Source of the DNA: an uncultured Ilumatobacter sp.
GTDB lineage: Bacteria; Actinomycetota; Acidimicrobiia; Acidimicrobiales; Ilumatobacteraceae
Length of the DNA: 64,000 bases
Direction: 5' to 3'
Assembly (NCBI GenBank): GCA_938091165.1
Contig: CALKNK010000009.1
Span: forward strand, 62,001-126,000
Below are positions 10,301 through 18,544 of this stretch, one piece after another. A program made the position numbers and the translations under genes. Positions within the stretch are counted from its first letter, which is position 1; each line of letters starts with the position of its first letter. Below the pieces are notes generated by a model. The model made no database searches, was not told the DNA's origin, and was given only the letters and a program-made list of their open reading frames with translations.

Positions 10301-11924
10301 CGCAGAGACTCGCCACTCAACTCCAGGTGTCGGCCTAATCAGTCCGCCACCGCACCATGACATTTACTCAATCGAAGACCTGAAGCAACTGATCCACGAC
10401 TTAAAGAACGCCAACCCCTCGGCACGCGTGCACGTCAAACTGGTGGCCGAGGCGGGCGTTGGTACCGTTGCAGCGGGCGTTTCGAAGGCAAAAGCCGACG
10501 TCGTGCTTATCTCCGGCCATGACGGCGGTACTGGGGCGAGCCCATTGACATCGCTGAAACACGCAGGTGGACCATGGGAGCTGGGTCTTGCCCAGACGCA
10601 GCAGACACTGATGCTCAATGGACTGCGCGATCGAATCGTCGTGCAGAGTGATGGACAATTAAAGACTGGCCGCGACGTCGTGATTGCCGCTTTGCTCGGC
10701 GCTGAAGAGTATGGGTTTTCGACGGCGCCGCTCGTCGTATCAGGTTGCATCATGATGCGTGTTTGTCACATGGACACCTGTCCTGTCGGTGTCGCAACTC
10801 AAAACCCTGAGCTCCGTTCGCGGTTTACCGGCAAACCGGAGTTCGTTATCAACTTCTTTGAGTACATAGCGGAGGAAGTGCGCGAAATTATGGCCGCACT
10901 GGGCTTCGCCACAATGGATGAGATGGTCGGCCATGTCGAGGCGCTCGACACCCGCAAGGCAATCGACCACTGGAAGGCCTCAGGCCTCGATATCAGCCCG
11001 ATCCTCGCCGTACCCCAAAATCCGTACCATCAGCCGATGATCCAGACCGTTGATCAAGATCATGGCCTCGATGAGGCTCTCGATCAGCAGTTCATAGCGT
11101 TAGCCCAGCCCGCAATCAAGGACGGCCACAGCGTCTCCATCGACCTTCCAATCCGGAACGTGAATCGAACCGTGGGCACATTGCTCGGTCATGAGGTGAC
11201 AAAACAGTGGAAGGGTGCGGGTCTGCCTGACGGGACGATTGACATCACCCTCACCGGATCGGCGGGGCAGAGCTTTGGCGCATTCGTTCCAGCAGGAATT
11301 CAGATGCGGCTCGTGGGTGACGGTAACGATTACGTCGGTAAGGGATTGTCGGGTGGACGGCTCATCGTGCACCCACATCCTCTCGCGCCGTTCGCTGCTG
11401 AGGACCACGTGATTGCTGGCAATGTCATCGGTTACGGTGCGACTGGCGGCGAGATTTTCCTCCGGGGCAATGTTGGCGAGCGCTTCTGTGTCCGCAACTC
11501 CGGAGCGCTGGCCGTGAGTGAGGGCATTGGTGACCACGGCTGCGAGTACATGACCGGAGGGCGGGTTGTTGTTCTCGGTGAAACCGGCCGCAACTTTGGT
11601 GCCGGGATGTCCGGCGGAATCGCCTTTGTATATGACCCAAATGGTGAATTTGCAAGCAAGGTCAACTACGAGATGGTCAAGTTGGAAGAGCTGACAGCGG
11701 GAGATCGCGACTTCCTGCATGACACCGTAACCCGACACGGTCACTTCACCGGCTCATCCGTTGCCGAGGGACTTCTTGCCTCCTGGCCGCTCAAAGTCAG
11801 TGAGTTCCGCAAAGTAATGCCAACCGACTACAAGCGAGTTCTGAATGTCATCGCTGAAGCCGAGCAACTAGGCCTTGACGAAGATGCCACCGTAAATGCC
11901 ATCATGGAAGCAGCGAGGTCCTGA
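7359..11924 (+). CDS. gltB: glutamate synthase (NADPH) large subunit
   Basis: A 1521-residue ferredoxin/NADPH-type GOGAT alpha subunit that makes two glutamates from glutamine and 2-oxoglutarate. The class II amidotransferase nucleophile is Cys24 in EHDSCGVSFVANLKG, so a short propeptide would be removed. The FMN domain contains GEGGEDADRL and KPGEGGQLPG; the 3Fe-4S ligands are in CIMMRVCHMDTCPVGVATQ (about residues 1130-1141, Cys-x5-Cys-x4-Cys). The C-terminal GXGXG helix domain includes VGKGLSGGRLIVHP and YMTGGRVVVLGETGRNFGAGM-like repeats. GTG at 7359 or ATG at 7371 could start it. A TAGCGT at 7331-7336 is a possible -10, giving a short leader. gltD follows after 1 bp. Confidence 0.97.
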   Translation: MDVTMQQPPGPSGLYDPRQEHDSCGVSFVANLKGVRSNELVVTGLQALTNLEHRGATGAEPDSGDGAGILLQIPDRFFQEVTDFDLPAAGAYAVGIAFLPSTPEHAQNAMSAIEMSVTDVGLQVLGWRELPINPDCLGKTSREAMPTFKQLFVSDPEGARGIELDRKAFVARKTSRRELVGDLDSYFSSLSSRTIVYKGMLTTPQLSEFFPDLRDPRVESALLLVHSRFSTNTFPSWPLAHPYRFVAHNGEINTVQGNQNWMHAREAMLESPFLPGIDRAFPICTPGSSDTARFDEVLELLHLGGYPIHHAVLMMIPEAWENDKTMSSKQRDFYQFHAAMMEPWDGPASVTFTDGEMIGAVLDRNGLRPSRYWVTDDDLVVMASEVGVIDIEPTKVVAKGRLQPGKMFLIDTKEGRIVGDEEIKSKLAEEHPYGEWLAAGMTSLPDLPDREHVIFSHDSVLRRQQMFGYTHEELKILIAPMAANAYEALGSMGTDTPLAVLSDRPRLLFDYFKQLFAQVTNPPLDAIREEVVTAVSASVGPEANLLAPGPDSCRQLALPNPIIDNDELAKIIHVNDDGEHVSLQAKVLNGLYRVADGGPGLRAALDRVCEKASDAIEAGARMIVLSDRNADTVDAPIPSLLLTAAVHHHLVRTKQRTMTGLVVEAGDAREVHHMALLIGYGAGAVNPYLAFESVEDLIHEGMHGLGDLDDRLAIRNYIKACNKGVLKVMSKMGVSTVASYTGAQIFEAIGLGAEVVEQYFTGTVSQLGGIGLDEIAAEVAARHKMANPRRPEERAHRKLELGGEYQWRREGEQHLFNPETVFKLQHAARAGRYDIFKEYTTSVDDQSKKLMTLRGLFEFANADRSGRSPISIDDVEPVSEIVKRFSTGAMSYGSISAEAHETLAVAMNRLGAKSNTGEGGEDADRLYDPQRRSSIKQVASGRFGVTAEYLTNSDDIQIKMAQGAKPGEGGQLPGHKVWPWIAETRHSTPGVGLISPPPHHDIYSIEDLKQLIHDLKNANPSARVHVKLVAEAGVGTVAAGVSKAKADVVLISGHDGGTGASPLTSLKHAGGPWELGLAQTQQTLMLNGLRDRIVVQSDGQLKTGRDVVIAALLGAEEYGFSTAPLVVSGCIMMRVCHMDTCPVGVATQNPELRSRFTGKPEFVINFFEYIAEEVREIMAALGFATMDEMVGHVEALDTRKAIDHWKASGLDISPILAVPQNPYHQPMIQTVDQDHGLDEALDQQFIALAQPAIKDGHSVSIDLPIRNVNRTVGTLLGHEVTKQWKGAGLPDGTIDITLTGSAGQSFGAFVPAGIQMRLVGDGNDYVGKGLSGGRLIVHPHPLAPFAAEDHVIAGNVIGYGATGGEIFLRGNVGERFCVRNSGALAVSEGIGDHGCEYMTGGRVVVLGETGRNFGAGMSGGIAFVYDPNGEFASKVNYEMVKLEELTAGDRDFLHDTVTRHGHFTGSSVAEGLLASWPLKVSEFRKVMPTDYKRVLNVIAEAEQLGLDEDATVNAIMEAARS

Positions 11925-11925
11925 A

Positions 11926-13380
11926 ATGGGCAAGCCAACCGGTTTTCTCGAATGGGAGCGACAAAATCCCGCTCATCGTCCAGTTCCTGTCCGTCTTCGG
12001 GACTGGAACGAGGTCTACGAGCCATTCGACGCCGAATCATTGAACCACCAGGCGGGGCGTTGTATGGACTGCGGTATCCCTTTCTGTAACAACGGTTGTC
12101 CTCTCGGGAATCTCATTCCCGATTGGAACGACCTGGTGTACCGCAACCAGTGGCATGATGCGATCGAACGACTCCATGCCACGAATAACTTTCCCGAATT
12201 CACCGGCCGGCTGTGTCCAGCGCCCTGTGAGTCAGCATGTGTGCTCGGAATCAGCCAAGACCCGGTTGCGATCAAGCAAGTCGAAGTAGAAATCATTGAC
12301 CGGGCTTTTGACGAGGGATGGGTCACGCCACAAATTCCGTCGGTTCGAACGGGCAAGCGTGTTGCGATCGTTGGTTCGGGGCCAGCAGGTCTTGCTGCGG
12401 CACAACAGCTGACGCGAGCAGGACACGACGTCGTGGTGCTCGAGCGATCCGACCGTATCGGCGGACTGCTGCGTTACGGCATTCCGGAGTTCAAGATGGA
12501 GAAGCGACATATCGATCGTCGTCTCGAACAAATGGAGGCCGAAGGAACCGAGTTCCGCACAAACGCCGTCGTCGGTGAGAACGTCGATATCGAAGTGCTG
12601 CGCGCCAGTCACGATGCGGTGGTGCTTGCTTGCGGAGCAACGGCATGGCGCGACTTGCCCGTGCCTGGACGCGAACTTGCCGGAATCCATCAAGCGATGG
12701 AGTACTTGCCGGAGTCAAATCGCGTCCAGTTCGGCGATCACGAGCAGTCCCCGATCGATGTGAATGGCAAACACGTGGTGATCATCGGTGGCGGCGACAC
12801 AGGTGCTGACTGTCTGGGCACGGCCCACCGTCAAGGCGCAGCCTCGGTGACGCAGCTCGAAATTATGCCTAGACCGCCCGAAGAGCGGAACGGTGATCGC
12901 AACCCGTGGCCGCAGTTTGCCATGGTTTACAAAGTCACCAGCGCGCACGAGGAGGGTGGAGAACGTCTGTACAGCGTCAACACCGAGCGGTTTGTAGATG
13001 ACGGGACCGGCCGAGTCAAGGCGTTGGCGTTGCACGAGGTCGAGTTCATCGACGGCAAGTTCCAAAAGGTTGAAGGCACCGACAAAGAGATCGCTGCCGA
13101 CTTCGTGTTCCTGGCAATGGGTTTCGTTGGTCCTGAGAAGGGTTCGTGGCTTGACGACCTCGGTGTGGACTATGACGCACGAGGTAACGTCGTCCGAGAC
13201 GACAACTACATGACGAATCAGCACGGTTTGTTTGTGGCTGGTGATATGGGTCGAGGACAGAGCCTGATCGTTTGGGCGATTGCCGAGGGGCGAGCAGCCG
13301 CGGCTGGCGCCGATGCTCTGTTGATGGGCGAGACGAGGCTGCCCCGACCAATCGGACCGACGGAACGTCCGTTGATGTGA
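11926..13380 (+). CDS. gltD: glutamate synthase small subunit
   Basis: A 484-residue beta subunit that takes electrons from NADPH and passes them to GltB. The N-terminal Cys cluster CMDCGIPFCNNGCPLGN and the following CPAPCESACVLG bind the [4Fe-4S] centres. The FAD Rossmann motif is VAIVGSGPAGLAAAQQ and the NADPH motif is VVIIGGGDTGADC; the C-terminal GLFVAGDMGRGQSLIVWA is the second FAD segment. The ATG at 11926 starts one base after the gltB stop, with GCGAGG as a weak ribosome site inside gltB, so the two are translated from one message. Confidence 0.97.
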   Translation: MGKPTGFLEWERQNPAHRPVPVRLRDWNEVYEPFDAESLNHQAGRCMDCGIPFCNNGCPLGNLIPDWNDLVYRNQWHDAIERLHATNNFPEFTGRLCPAPCESACVLGISQDPVAIKQVEVEIIDRAFDEGWVTPQIPSVRTGKRVAIVGSGPAGLAAAQQLTRAGHDVVVLERSDRIGGLLRYGIPEFKMEKRHIDRRLEQMEAEGTEFRTNAVVGENVDIEVLRASHDAVVLACGATAWRDLPVPGRELAGIHQAMEYLPESNRVQFGDHEQSPIDVNGKHVVIIGGGDTGADCLGTAHRQGAASVTQLEIMPRPPEERNGDRNPWPQFAMVYKVTSAHEEGGERLYSVNTERFVDDGTGRVKALALHEVEFIDGKFQKVEGTDKEIAADFVFLAMGFVGPEKGSWLDDLGVDYDARGNVVRDDNYMTNQHGLFVAGDMGRGQSLIVWAIAEGRAAAAGADALLMGETRLPRPIGPTERPLM

Positions 13381-13449
13381 AGGTGGGATATTTCGGATGG
13401 AAACCCTGCGTGAACACAGCCCTGCCAACACTGTGCCGATGAGACCACC

Positions 13450-13455
13450 TACGAT
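13450..13455 (+). promoter_or_regulatory. -10 box TACGAT, leaderless start of the LysM lipoprotein
   Basis: TACGAT ends 6 nt before the ATG at 13462. It sits in the 81-bp gap after gltD and suggests that the LysM gene has its own promoter. Confidence 0.55.
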
Positions 13456-13461
13456 GCCAGT

Positions 13462-14076
13462 ATGGACTTGAAGGACTTGGGTAAATTCGGCCGGATGAGC
13501 GTGCTAACGTGGCCAATTCTGGTCGGCGCGCTGGTTCTTGCGAGCTGCGGTAATGACGCAACAGGTGGCGCCACAGCGTCGACAATCAACTTGGACGCTA
13601 CGAACTACATCGTCAAAGAGCCAGTAACGACGACCATTGCACCGCTATCGGTCGTTGAGGAAACATCAACCGGCTCCCAGACATATGTCGTCCAGTCAGG
13701 TGACTACGCCATCAAGATCGCAGAGAAATTCGGCGTGCCGCTTGAGGATCTTCTCAACTTCAACGGATGGGCAACTGGTAGCGAGTTCCCCTTCCCCGGC
13801 GAAGAGATCAAAATCCCCCCAGGTGGCACAGCTCAAGAAGGTGCTGCGGCCGACGCCGACGACGCCGCATCAGCAGGCGAGACGATCCCGGATGCCGGTT
13901 CAAATTGCGCACCCGGTTCGTACACGATCGAAGCCGGTGACACCGCCCGCTCCAAGGTCGCCAACAAATTTGATGTCACGGTTGAGGCACTTGACGCGGC
14001 GAACGCCGGAACAAGCGGCTACTCGGCGTTTTACCCCGGCCTGAAGATCGTCATCCCCGCTAAAGCCGACTGCTAA
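13462..14076 (+). CDS. LysM-domain lipoprotein
   Basis: A 204-residue secreted protein. The N-terminus has a hydrophobic segment (about residues 13-28) ending in a lipobox LASC with Cys29 as the lipidation site. Two LysM modules follow: YVVQSGDYAIKIAEKFGVPL (about residues 73-118) and SYTIEAGDTARSKVANKFDV (about 153-200), separated by an acidic Ala/Asp-rich linker. LysM modules bind N-acetylglucosamine in peptidoglycan, so this is probably a cell-wall-bound lipoprotein; no catalytic domain is present. A structural or scaffolding role is inferred. Confidence 0.88.
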   Translation: MDLKDLGKFGRMSVLTWPILVGALVLASCGNDATGGATASTINLDATNYIVKEPVTTTIAPLSVVEETSTGSQTYVVQSGDYAIKIAEKFGVPLEDLLNFNGWATGSEFPFPGEEIKIPPGGTAQEGAAADADDAASAGETIPDAGSNCAPGSYTIEAGDTARSKVANKFDVTVEALDAANAGTSGYSAFYPGLKIVIPAKADC

Positions 14077-14135
14077 TCCGTTTCGGCGGCCTCAGATATC
14101 TTTGGGCCGAGTAGTTACTACTGAGTCGGGTCGCC

Positions 14136-14837
14136 TCAAAGGCCCTGAAAGATGTGATTGTGCTGTACGACGTGGTCCATGCGTGCCGACGGCGCCGTTG
14201 AGTATTGGTGACCGGGGTACAGAATTGTGTCGCCTGGGACCTTGGCGAGTCGTTGCAAGCTTTCAATCATTTGGGCACCGTTGGATCCGGGAAGGTCCGT
14301 CCGGCCGCAACCGTCAAGGAACAGCGTGTCGCCAGCCACAAGCTTGCCGTCAACGAGAAAGCACTGGCTGCCAGGCGTGTGCCCAGGGGTGTGAAGCAAG
14401 GTGATGTCGATGGCGCCAATGCGGAGGACATCGCCGGAGTCGTGCTCAATAAGGTGATCCGAGTCGACGTCTGTGGTCTTCTGAACCCATTCGGTCTCTT
14501 CGGCCTGAATATGAATCGGACAATCGATGTTGTCGAGCAGGGACGCGATCCCGTCGATTTCCATGCCCATCATCGAGCCGCCAACATGATCAGGGTGGTA
14601 GTGGGTGGCCAGCACACCGGTGACGGTCATGCTGTCGGCACCCACTACGTCAATGAGCTCTGCTGGGGCGTAAGCCGGGTCGACAAGCACGCACTCGCCG
14701 GTCTGCCGATCGCCGAGGGCGTAGACAAAGTTGACCATCTGCTCGGCGAGCTGATCGCCGTGGGCGAAGTCGCGTCCCGACAACAGCTGGCGGAAGTAGA
14801 GACGGTCGTTGTTAGAAGGAGGTGTATTCACAGTCAC
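14136..14837 (-). CDS. metallo-beta-lactamase-fold hydrolase (glyoxalase II/ETHE1-like)
   Basis: About 233 residues. The metal-binding HxHxDH motif is ATHYHPDHVGGS, followed by LLHTPGHTPGSQCFLVDG (third His), LVAGDTLFLDGCGRTDLPG (bridging Asp) and LYPGHQYS (last His). The GCGRTD and PGHQYS segments are typical of glyoxalase II and persulfide dioxygenase-like enzymes; the particular thioester or persulfide substrate is not fixed by these motifs. The GTG start at 14837 lies 6 nt after TACGCT, half of a palindrome shared with the divergent oxidoreductase. It converges with the LysM gene. Confidence 0.9.
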   Translation of the reverse strand: MTVNTPPSNNDRLYFRQLLSGRDFAHGDQLAEQMVNFVYALGDRQTGECVLVDPAYAPAELIDVVGADSMTVTGVLATHYHPDHVGGSMMGMEIDGIASLLDNIDCPIHIQAEETEWVQKTTDVDSDHLIEHDSGDVLRIGAIDITLLHTPGHTPGSQCFLVDGKLVAGDTLFLDGCGRTDLPGSNGAQMIESLQRLAKVPGDTILYPGHQYSTAPSARMDHVVQHNHIFQGL

Positions 14838-14843
14838 CGCTGC

Positions 14844-14853
14844 AGCGTACGCT
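14844..14853. promoter_or_regulatory. palindromic bidirectional -10, AGCGTACGCT
   Basis: The perfect 10-bp palindrome AGCGTACGCT reads TACGCT on each strand. On the minus strand TACGCT ends 6 nt before the hydrolase GTG (14837); on the plus strand it ends 9 nt before the ATG at 14863. The start codons are only 25 bp apart, so one sequence element appears to serve both genes. Confidence 0.6.
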
Positions 14854-14862
14854 TAAGGCACT

Positions 14863-15996
14863 ATGAGCTCGCAGGCAAGCGACACTTCCATCAGATACGG
14901 CGTCGTCGGCGTCGGCATGATGGGCGTCGAACACATCCAGAACATTCTCGCTCTCGATGATTGCGTCGTGACCGCGGTAGCTGATCCTCACCCTCCGTCG
15001 CTTGATTCAGCCCAGCAAGCTGTTGGGGCTGATGCGGAGCTGGCAAAGTTCGGTACGGTTGAGGAGCTGATCGCCTCGGGGCTCTGCGATGCGCTCGTGA
15101 TAGCTTCCCCAAACTTCACGCACCACGACATTCTGATTCCAGCAATCGAATCAGGCCTTCACCTTCTGATCGAGAAGCCGCTGTGTGCGACGCTCGATGA
15201 CTGTCGCGAGATTGCTGACCTGGTTGCGACGCGACCGGTTGAACAAGTGATCTGGATGGGCCTGGAGTACCGATACATGCCGCCCCTTCGACGGTTGATG
15301 GTCGAGATCGCAGCGGGCACCACAGGAAATGTCAAAATGGTCGCGATACGGGAGCACCGCTTTCCTTTCCTCGTCAAAGTCGATAACTGGAATCGGTTCA
15401 GCAAGAACACGGGGGGCACACTCGTTGAGAAGTGCTGCCACTTCTTCGATCTTATGATCCAGGCCACTGCGAGCCGCCCCGTTCGCGTCATGGCATCAGG
15501 GTCGCAGGATGTCAACCACCTAGACGAGGTCTACGAGGGCGAACGGTCCGACATTCTCGACAATGCTTACGTCATTGTGGAGTTCGAAAATGGCAGCCGT
15601 GGCATGCTCGATCTGTGCATGTTCGCAGAGGCGAGCAAGAACGAGCGCGAGATTGTTGTCGTGGGCGACAAGGGCAAGCTTGAGGCGTTTGACACGGAGT
15701 CGATCGTGCGTATCGGTCAGCGAACTGCAGATATCAGGAGTGGCATCAATGTCGTAAGCGAAGAGACGGTCGAAGATGCCAGCATCAGGCACCAAGGCCT
15801 GCATCACGGGGCGAGTTACCTCGAGCACGCCGACTTCGTTGACGCAATACGCTCCGGTAGGCCTGCCGATGTGACTGTGCTTGACGGACTATGGTCTGCC
15901 GCCGTTGGTTTTGCAGCGCACCGCTCGCTCGAGACCGGTCTTCCAATTGTGCTCGACGATCTGCCGCAGATGGTCGGAATCGGTTTCGGACGATGA
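14863..15996 (+). CDS. Gfo/Idh/MocA-family oxidoreductase
   Basis: A 377-residue NAD(P)-dependent dehydrogenase. The N-terminal Rossmann fold has YGVVGVGMMGVEH; LLIEKPLC carries the conserved Lys of the EKP motif (about residue 105); the C-terminal alpha/beta domain has NTGGTLVEKCCHFFDLM with the usual catalytic His-x-x-Asp arrangement. Members act on sugars, inositols or related polyols. The first gene of a two-gene unit: its stop overlaps the start of the ProA-like dehydrogenase by 4 bp. The substrate is unknown. Confidence 0.92.
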   Translation: MSSQASDTSIRYGVVGVGMMGVEHIQNILALDDCVVTAVADPHPPSLDSAQQAVGADAELAKFGTVEELIASGLCDALVIASPNFTHHDILIPAIESGLHLLIEKPLCATLDDCREIADLVATRPVEQVIWMGLEYRYMPPLRRLMVEIAAGTTGNVKMVAIREHRFPFLVKVDNWNRFSKNTGGTLVEKCCHFFDLMIQATASRPVRVMASGSQDVNHLDEVYEGERSDILDNAYVIVEFENGSRGMLDLCMFAEASKNEREIVVVGDKGKLEAFDTESIVRIGQRTADIRSGINVVSEETVEDASIRHQGLHHGASYLEHADFVDAIRSGRPADVTVLDGLWSAAVGFAAHRSLETGLPIVLDDLPQMVGIGFGR

Positions 15997-17492
15997 GTCG
16001 CCTCGTTGCATTGGCCACAGGTCAACAGATCGTCTTCGGTGGCGATCAAGTTGTTGAGGTTGAGGCCGAACTCGCCGACGCATTCCAAGCCGGTGATCGG
16101 CTCGTGGTAGTTCAGGAGGATGGGGCGCTCCTCCACATCCCAGCAAGCGAGTACGCCATCGTGGATGCCGCCGTCACTGCAGCACAGGCAGGGTTCACGG
16201 AATTGGCTGCTGCCACCGATGATGCGATCTCCGATTTCTTTGAGTCCTTTGCTTCGAGACTCGCCGACAATGCAGTATTTGCGTTTATCGCCGCAGCTAA
16301 TTCGCTGGATATCGATCGAGCCCGCAAGCGGGGCCGGTCCACCACCAGACTTGAACTGAGCGCTGCGATGCGTGCCGGCATGGTGGCTGGGCTGCGAGGC
16401 TGGCGTGACGCTCCGGCATCACGGGACGAGATTGTTCGGACCATTGAGCACAAGGGGTGGTCTGTTGAGGCGCGACGGGCTCCACTTGGCGTCGTCGGTT
16501 TTGTGTTCGAAGGCCGACCAAACGTCTTCGCAGATGCCTGCGGAGTCGTACGTAGCGGCAACGCTGTGGTGTTTCGCATTGGTTCCGATGCGCTTGGTAC
16601 TGCCTCGGCGATTGTTGAGCACGCTCTTCGCCCAGCTTTGGAGGAATCTGGATTGCCCAACGGGGTCGTGCAGTTGGTCGAATCGGCAGCTCACAGCGCC
16701 GGTCATGCTTTGTTCAGCGATCGTCGCCTAGCACTTGCTGTAGCACGCGGCTCTGGCGCCGCAGTCGCTCAGTTAGGCGCAGTGGCCTCACAGTCAGGTA
16801 TTCCGGTGAGCTTGCACGGGACTGGCGGCGCGTGGGTTGTTGCAGGGGAGCACGCGGACGCTGACACCCTTCAGACCGTTGTGCAGCACTCGCTCGATCG
16901 CAAGGTGTGTAATACATTGAACGTCTGCGCTATCCCTGCCAGTCGGGCAGCTCAGTTAATTCCGTCCTTTCTTGCAGGGCTCGATGCCGCAGGTGAATCT
17001 CGCCTCGCGACGCCGCGGTTGCACGTTGTGGCCGGGTCAGCCTCCTTTTTGCCTTCTGAGTTGTTCAGTCGAAGCGTTGAAGTCGAACGAGCGTCAGGCA
17101 CGGTTACCGAGTGCTATGCCACGGTCCTGCCTGAATCTGATCTTGCCATTGAGTGGGAGTGGGAGAACTCGCCCGAAGTGACCCTGGTGGTAGTCGAAGA
17201 TGTTGGCCAGGCAGTGATGTTGTGCAACTCCTACAGCCCGCACTTCACGGCGTCGCTCGTGAGTAGCGATCAGCACGAGCACGAAAAGTTTTATGCCACA
17301 ATTGAGGCGCCTTTTGTTGGAAACGGCTTTACGAGATGGGTCGATGGTCAGTACGCGCTCGACGCACCTGAGCTGGGCCTGTCGAATTGGCAAGGCGGAC
17401 GAATGCTCGGCCGAGGGGCAATTCTGTCGGGTGACAGCGTGCATACCGTCCGCTATCGCGCAACAGTGACTGATCACCGGACACACCGCTGA
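15993..17492 (+). CDS. ProA-like aldehyde dehydrogenase with N-terminal extension
   Basis: A 499-residue aldehyde dehydrogenase most like glutamate-5-semialdehyde dehydrogenase (ProA), the NADPH enzyme of proline synthesis. ProA features include RRAPLGVVGFVFEGRPNVFA, VARGSGAAVAQLGAVASQSG, and HSLDRKVCNTLNVC with the catalytic Cys. ProA is usually about 415-430 residues; here about 75 extra residues (GQQIVFGGDQVVEVEAEL and following) precede the domain, resembling no domain I can name. The start at 15993 (ATGA overlap with the preceding stop) is preferred; the extension is therefore real rather than a start artefact. It is paired with a Gfo/Idh enzyme rather than proB, so a role outside proline synthesis is possible. 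Confidence 0.82.
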   Translation: MSRLVALATGQQIVFGGDQVVEVEAELADAFQAGDRLVVVQEDGALLHIPASEYAIVDAAVTAAQAGFTELAAATDDAISDFFESFASRLADNAVFAFIAAANSLDIDRARKRGRSTTRLELSAAMRAGMVAGLRGWRDAPASRDEIVRTIEHKGWSVEARRAPLGVVGFVFEGRPNVFADACGVVRSGNAVVFRIGSDALGTASAIVEHALRPALEESGLPNGVVQLVESAAHSAGHALFSDRRLALAVARGSGAAVAQLGAVASQSGIPVSLHGTGGAWVVAGEHADADTLQTVVQHSLDRKVCNTLNVCAIPASRAAQLIPSFLAGLDAAGESRLATPRLHVVAGSASFLPSELFSRSVEVERASGTVTECYATVLPESDLAIEWEWENSPEVTLVVVEDVGQAVMLCNSYSPHFTASLVSSDQHEHEKFYATIEAPFVGNGFTRWVDGQYALDAPELGLSNWQGGRMLGRGAILSGDSVHTVRYRATVTDHRTHR

Positions 17493-17645
17493 CTGCACCA
17501 AATGTTTGATTACCCCGGGCATCGTTTTTTGTGCGCCAACCATGGGACCCGCAGCAATCCCGCAAAGCCTCGGTCTTCTCACAGCAGCCTGTGGTGCTGA
17601 CCTCGGCGGGACTGATGTCGCGCTGGCGAATTCCAGCTTGACGGA

Positions 17646-18494
17646 CTATTCGCTGTACTCGTGATCGGCTGCTGGATAAATCCCGGCCTCGACATCCTCA
17701 CGGTATGCGCGTGTTGCGTCGAGCAGGGTCTCACGTAGGTTGGCGTACTGCTTGACGAATCGAGGAATGCGGCCAGAGCCGAACCCTGCCCAGTCAGTCC
17801 AAACCATGAGCTGTCCATCGCACAGCGGTCCCGCACCGACGGAGATGGTGGGGATCGATAACTCGGCCGTTACCTGGCCGGCGATCGCGGACGGCACCAT
17901 TTCGAGCACAACGGCGAATGCGCCTGCCGCTTCCACTGCACGAGCATCGGCAAGCAACTGCTCGGCACCGTCACCGCGTCCCTGAATTATGTGGCCACCA
18001 AGGCCGTGCTCACTCTGCGGCGTGAACCCAATGTGTGCCATCACAGGAATGCCGGCATCGACGATCTTCTCGATCTGCGGTGAACTCCGAACACCCCCCT
18101 CAAGCTTCACAGCCTGACAACCGGTTTCTTTCATGAACCGAATTGCTGTCTCGAGGGCCTGTCGTCTGCCATTTTCATAGGAGCCGAATGGCATGTCTCC
18201 AATAACTAGAGCTCGGCTGGCGCCTCGGACTACGGCGGCGGTGAGCGGGATCATCTCGTCCAGAGTGACCGGAATAGTGGTGTCATACCCGAAGACGGTG
18301 TTGCCTGCTGAGTCGCCGACGAGGAGAAAGTCCACCCCCGCCTCGTCAAAGATCGATGCTGATAGAAAGTCGTAGCTTGTAAGACCGGTGATCTTGATCC
18401 CGTTTTCCTTAGCGCTTTTGAAATGGCGGGTCCTCACACGCTTCAGCGCCGGGTCGCTTGCTCCGCTGCCGTATGGCCGTTGCTCGTCAGTCAC
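17646..18494 (-). CDS. panB: 3-methyl-2-oxobutanoate hydroxymethyltransferase
   Basis: The first committed step of pantothenate synthesis: transfers a hydroxymethyl group from 5,10-methylene-THF to 2-oxoisovalerate. The 282-residue product shows ITGLTSYDFLSASIFDEAGV, FLLVGDSAGNTVFGYDTTIP (Mg-binding Asp), VKLEGG, VMAHIGFTPQ and VLEMVPSAIAGQVT, all typical of PanB. The start is the GTG at 18494, 7 nt after a TAACCT box; a longer frame upstream would begin with a basic low-information segment unlike PanB. Divergent from the CPBP protease. panC lies 0.85 kb further on the same strand. Confidence 0.95.
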   Translation of the reverse strand: MTDEQRPYGSGASDPALKRVRTRHFKSAKENGIKITGLTSYDFLSASIFDEAGVDFLLVGDSAGNTVFGYDTTIPVTLDEMIPLTAAVVRGASRALVIGDMPFGSYENGRRQALETAIRFMKETGCQAVKLEGGVRSSPQIEKIVDAGIPVMAHIGFTPQSEHGLGGHIIQGRGDGAEQLLADARAVEAAGAFAVVLEMVPSAIAGQVTAELSIPTISVGAGPLCDGQLMVWTDWAGFGSGRIPRFVKQYANLRETLLDATRAYREDVEAGIYPAADHEYSE

Positions 18495-18501
18495 AAAGAT
18501 C

Positions 18502-18507
18502 AGGTTA
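18502..18507 (-). promoter_or_regulatory. panB: -10 box TAACCT, leaderless start of panB
   Basis: On the minus strand TAACCT ends 7 nt before the GTG at 18494 and fixes the panB start well inside the longest open frame. Confidence 0.55.
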
Positions 18508-18544
18508 GACGCTCTGCGTCCGCGTACCCTGGTCTGCAGTTTCC

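Noticed and set aside
11100..11744. 214-codon frame antisense to gltB
   Set aside because: Covers the conserved GXGXG domain of gltB; no independent support.
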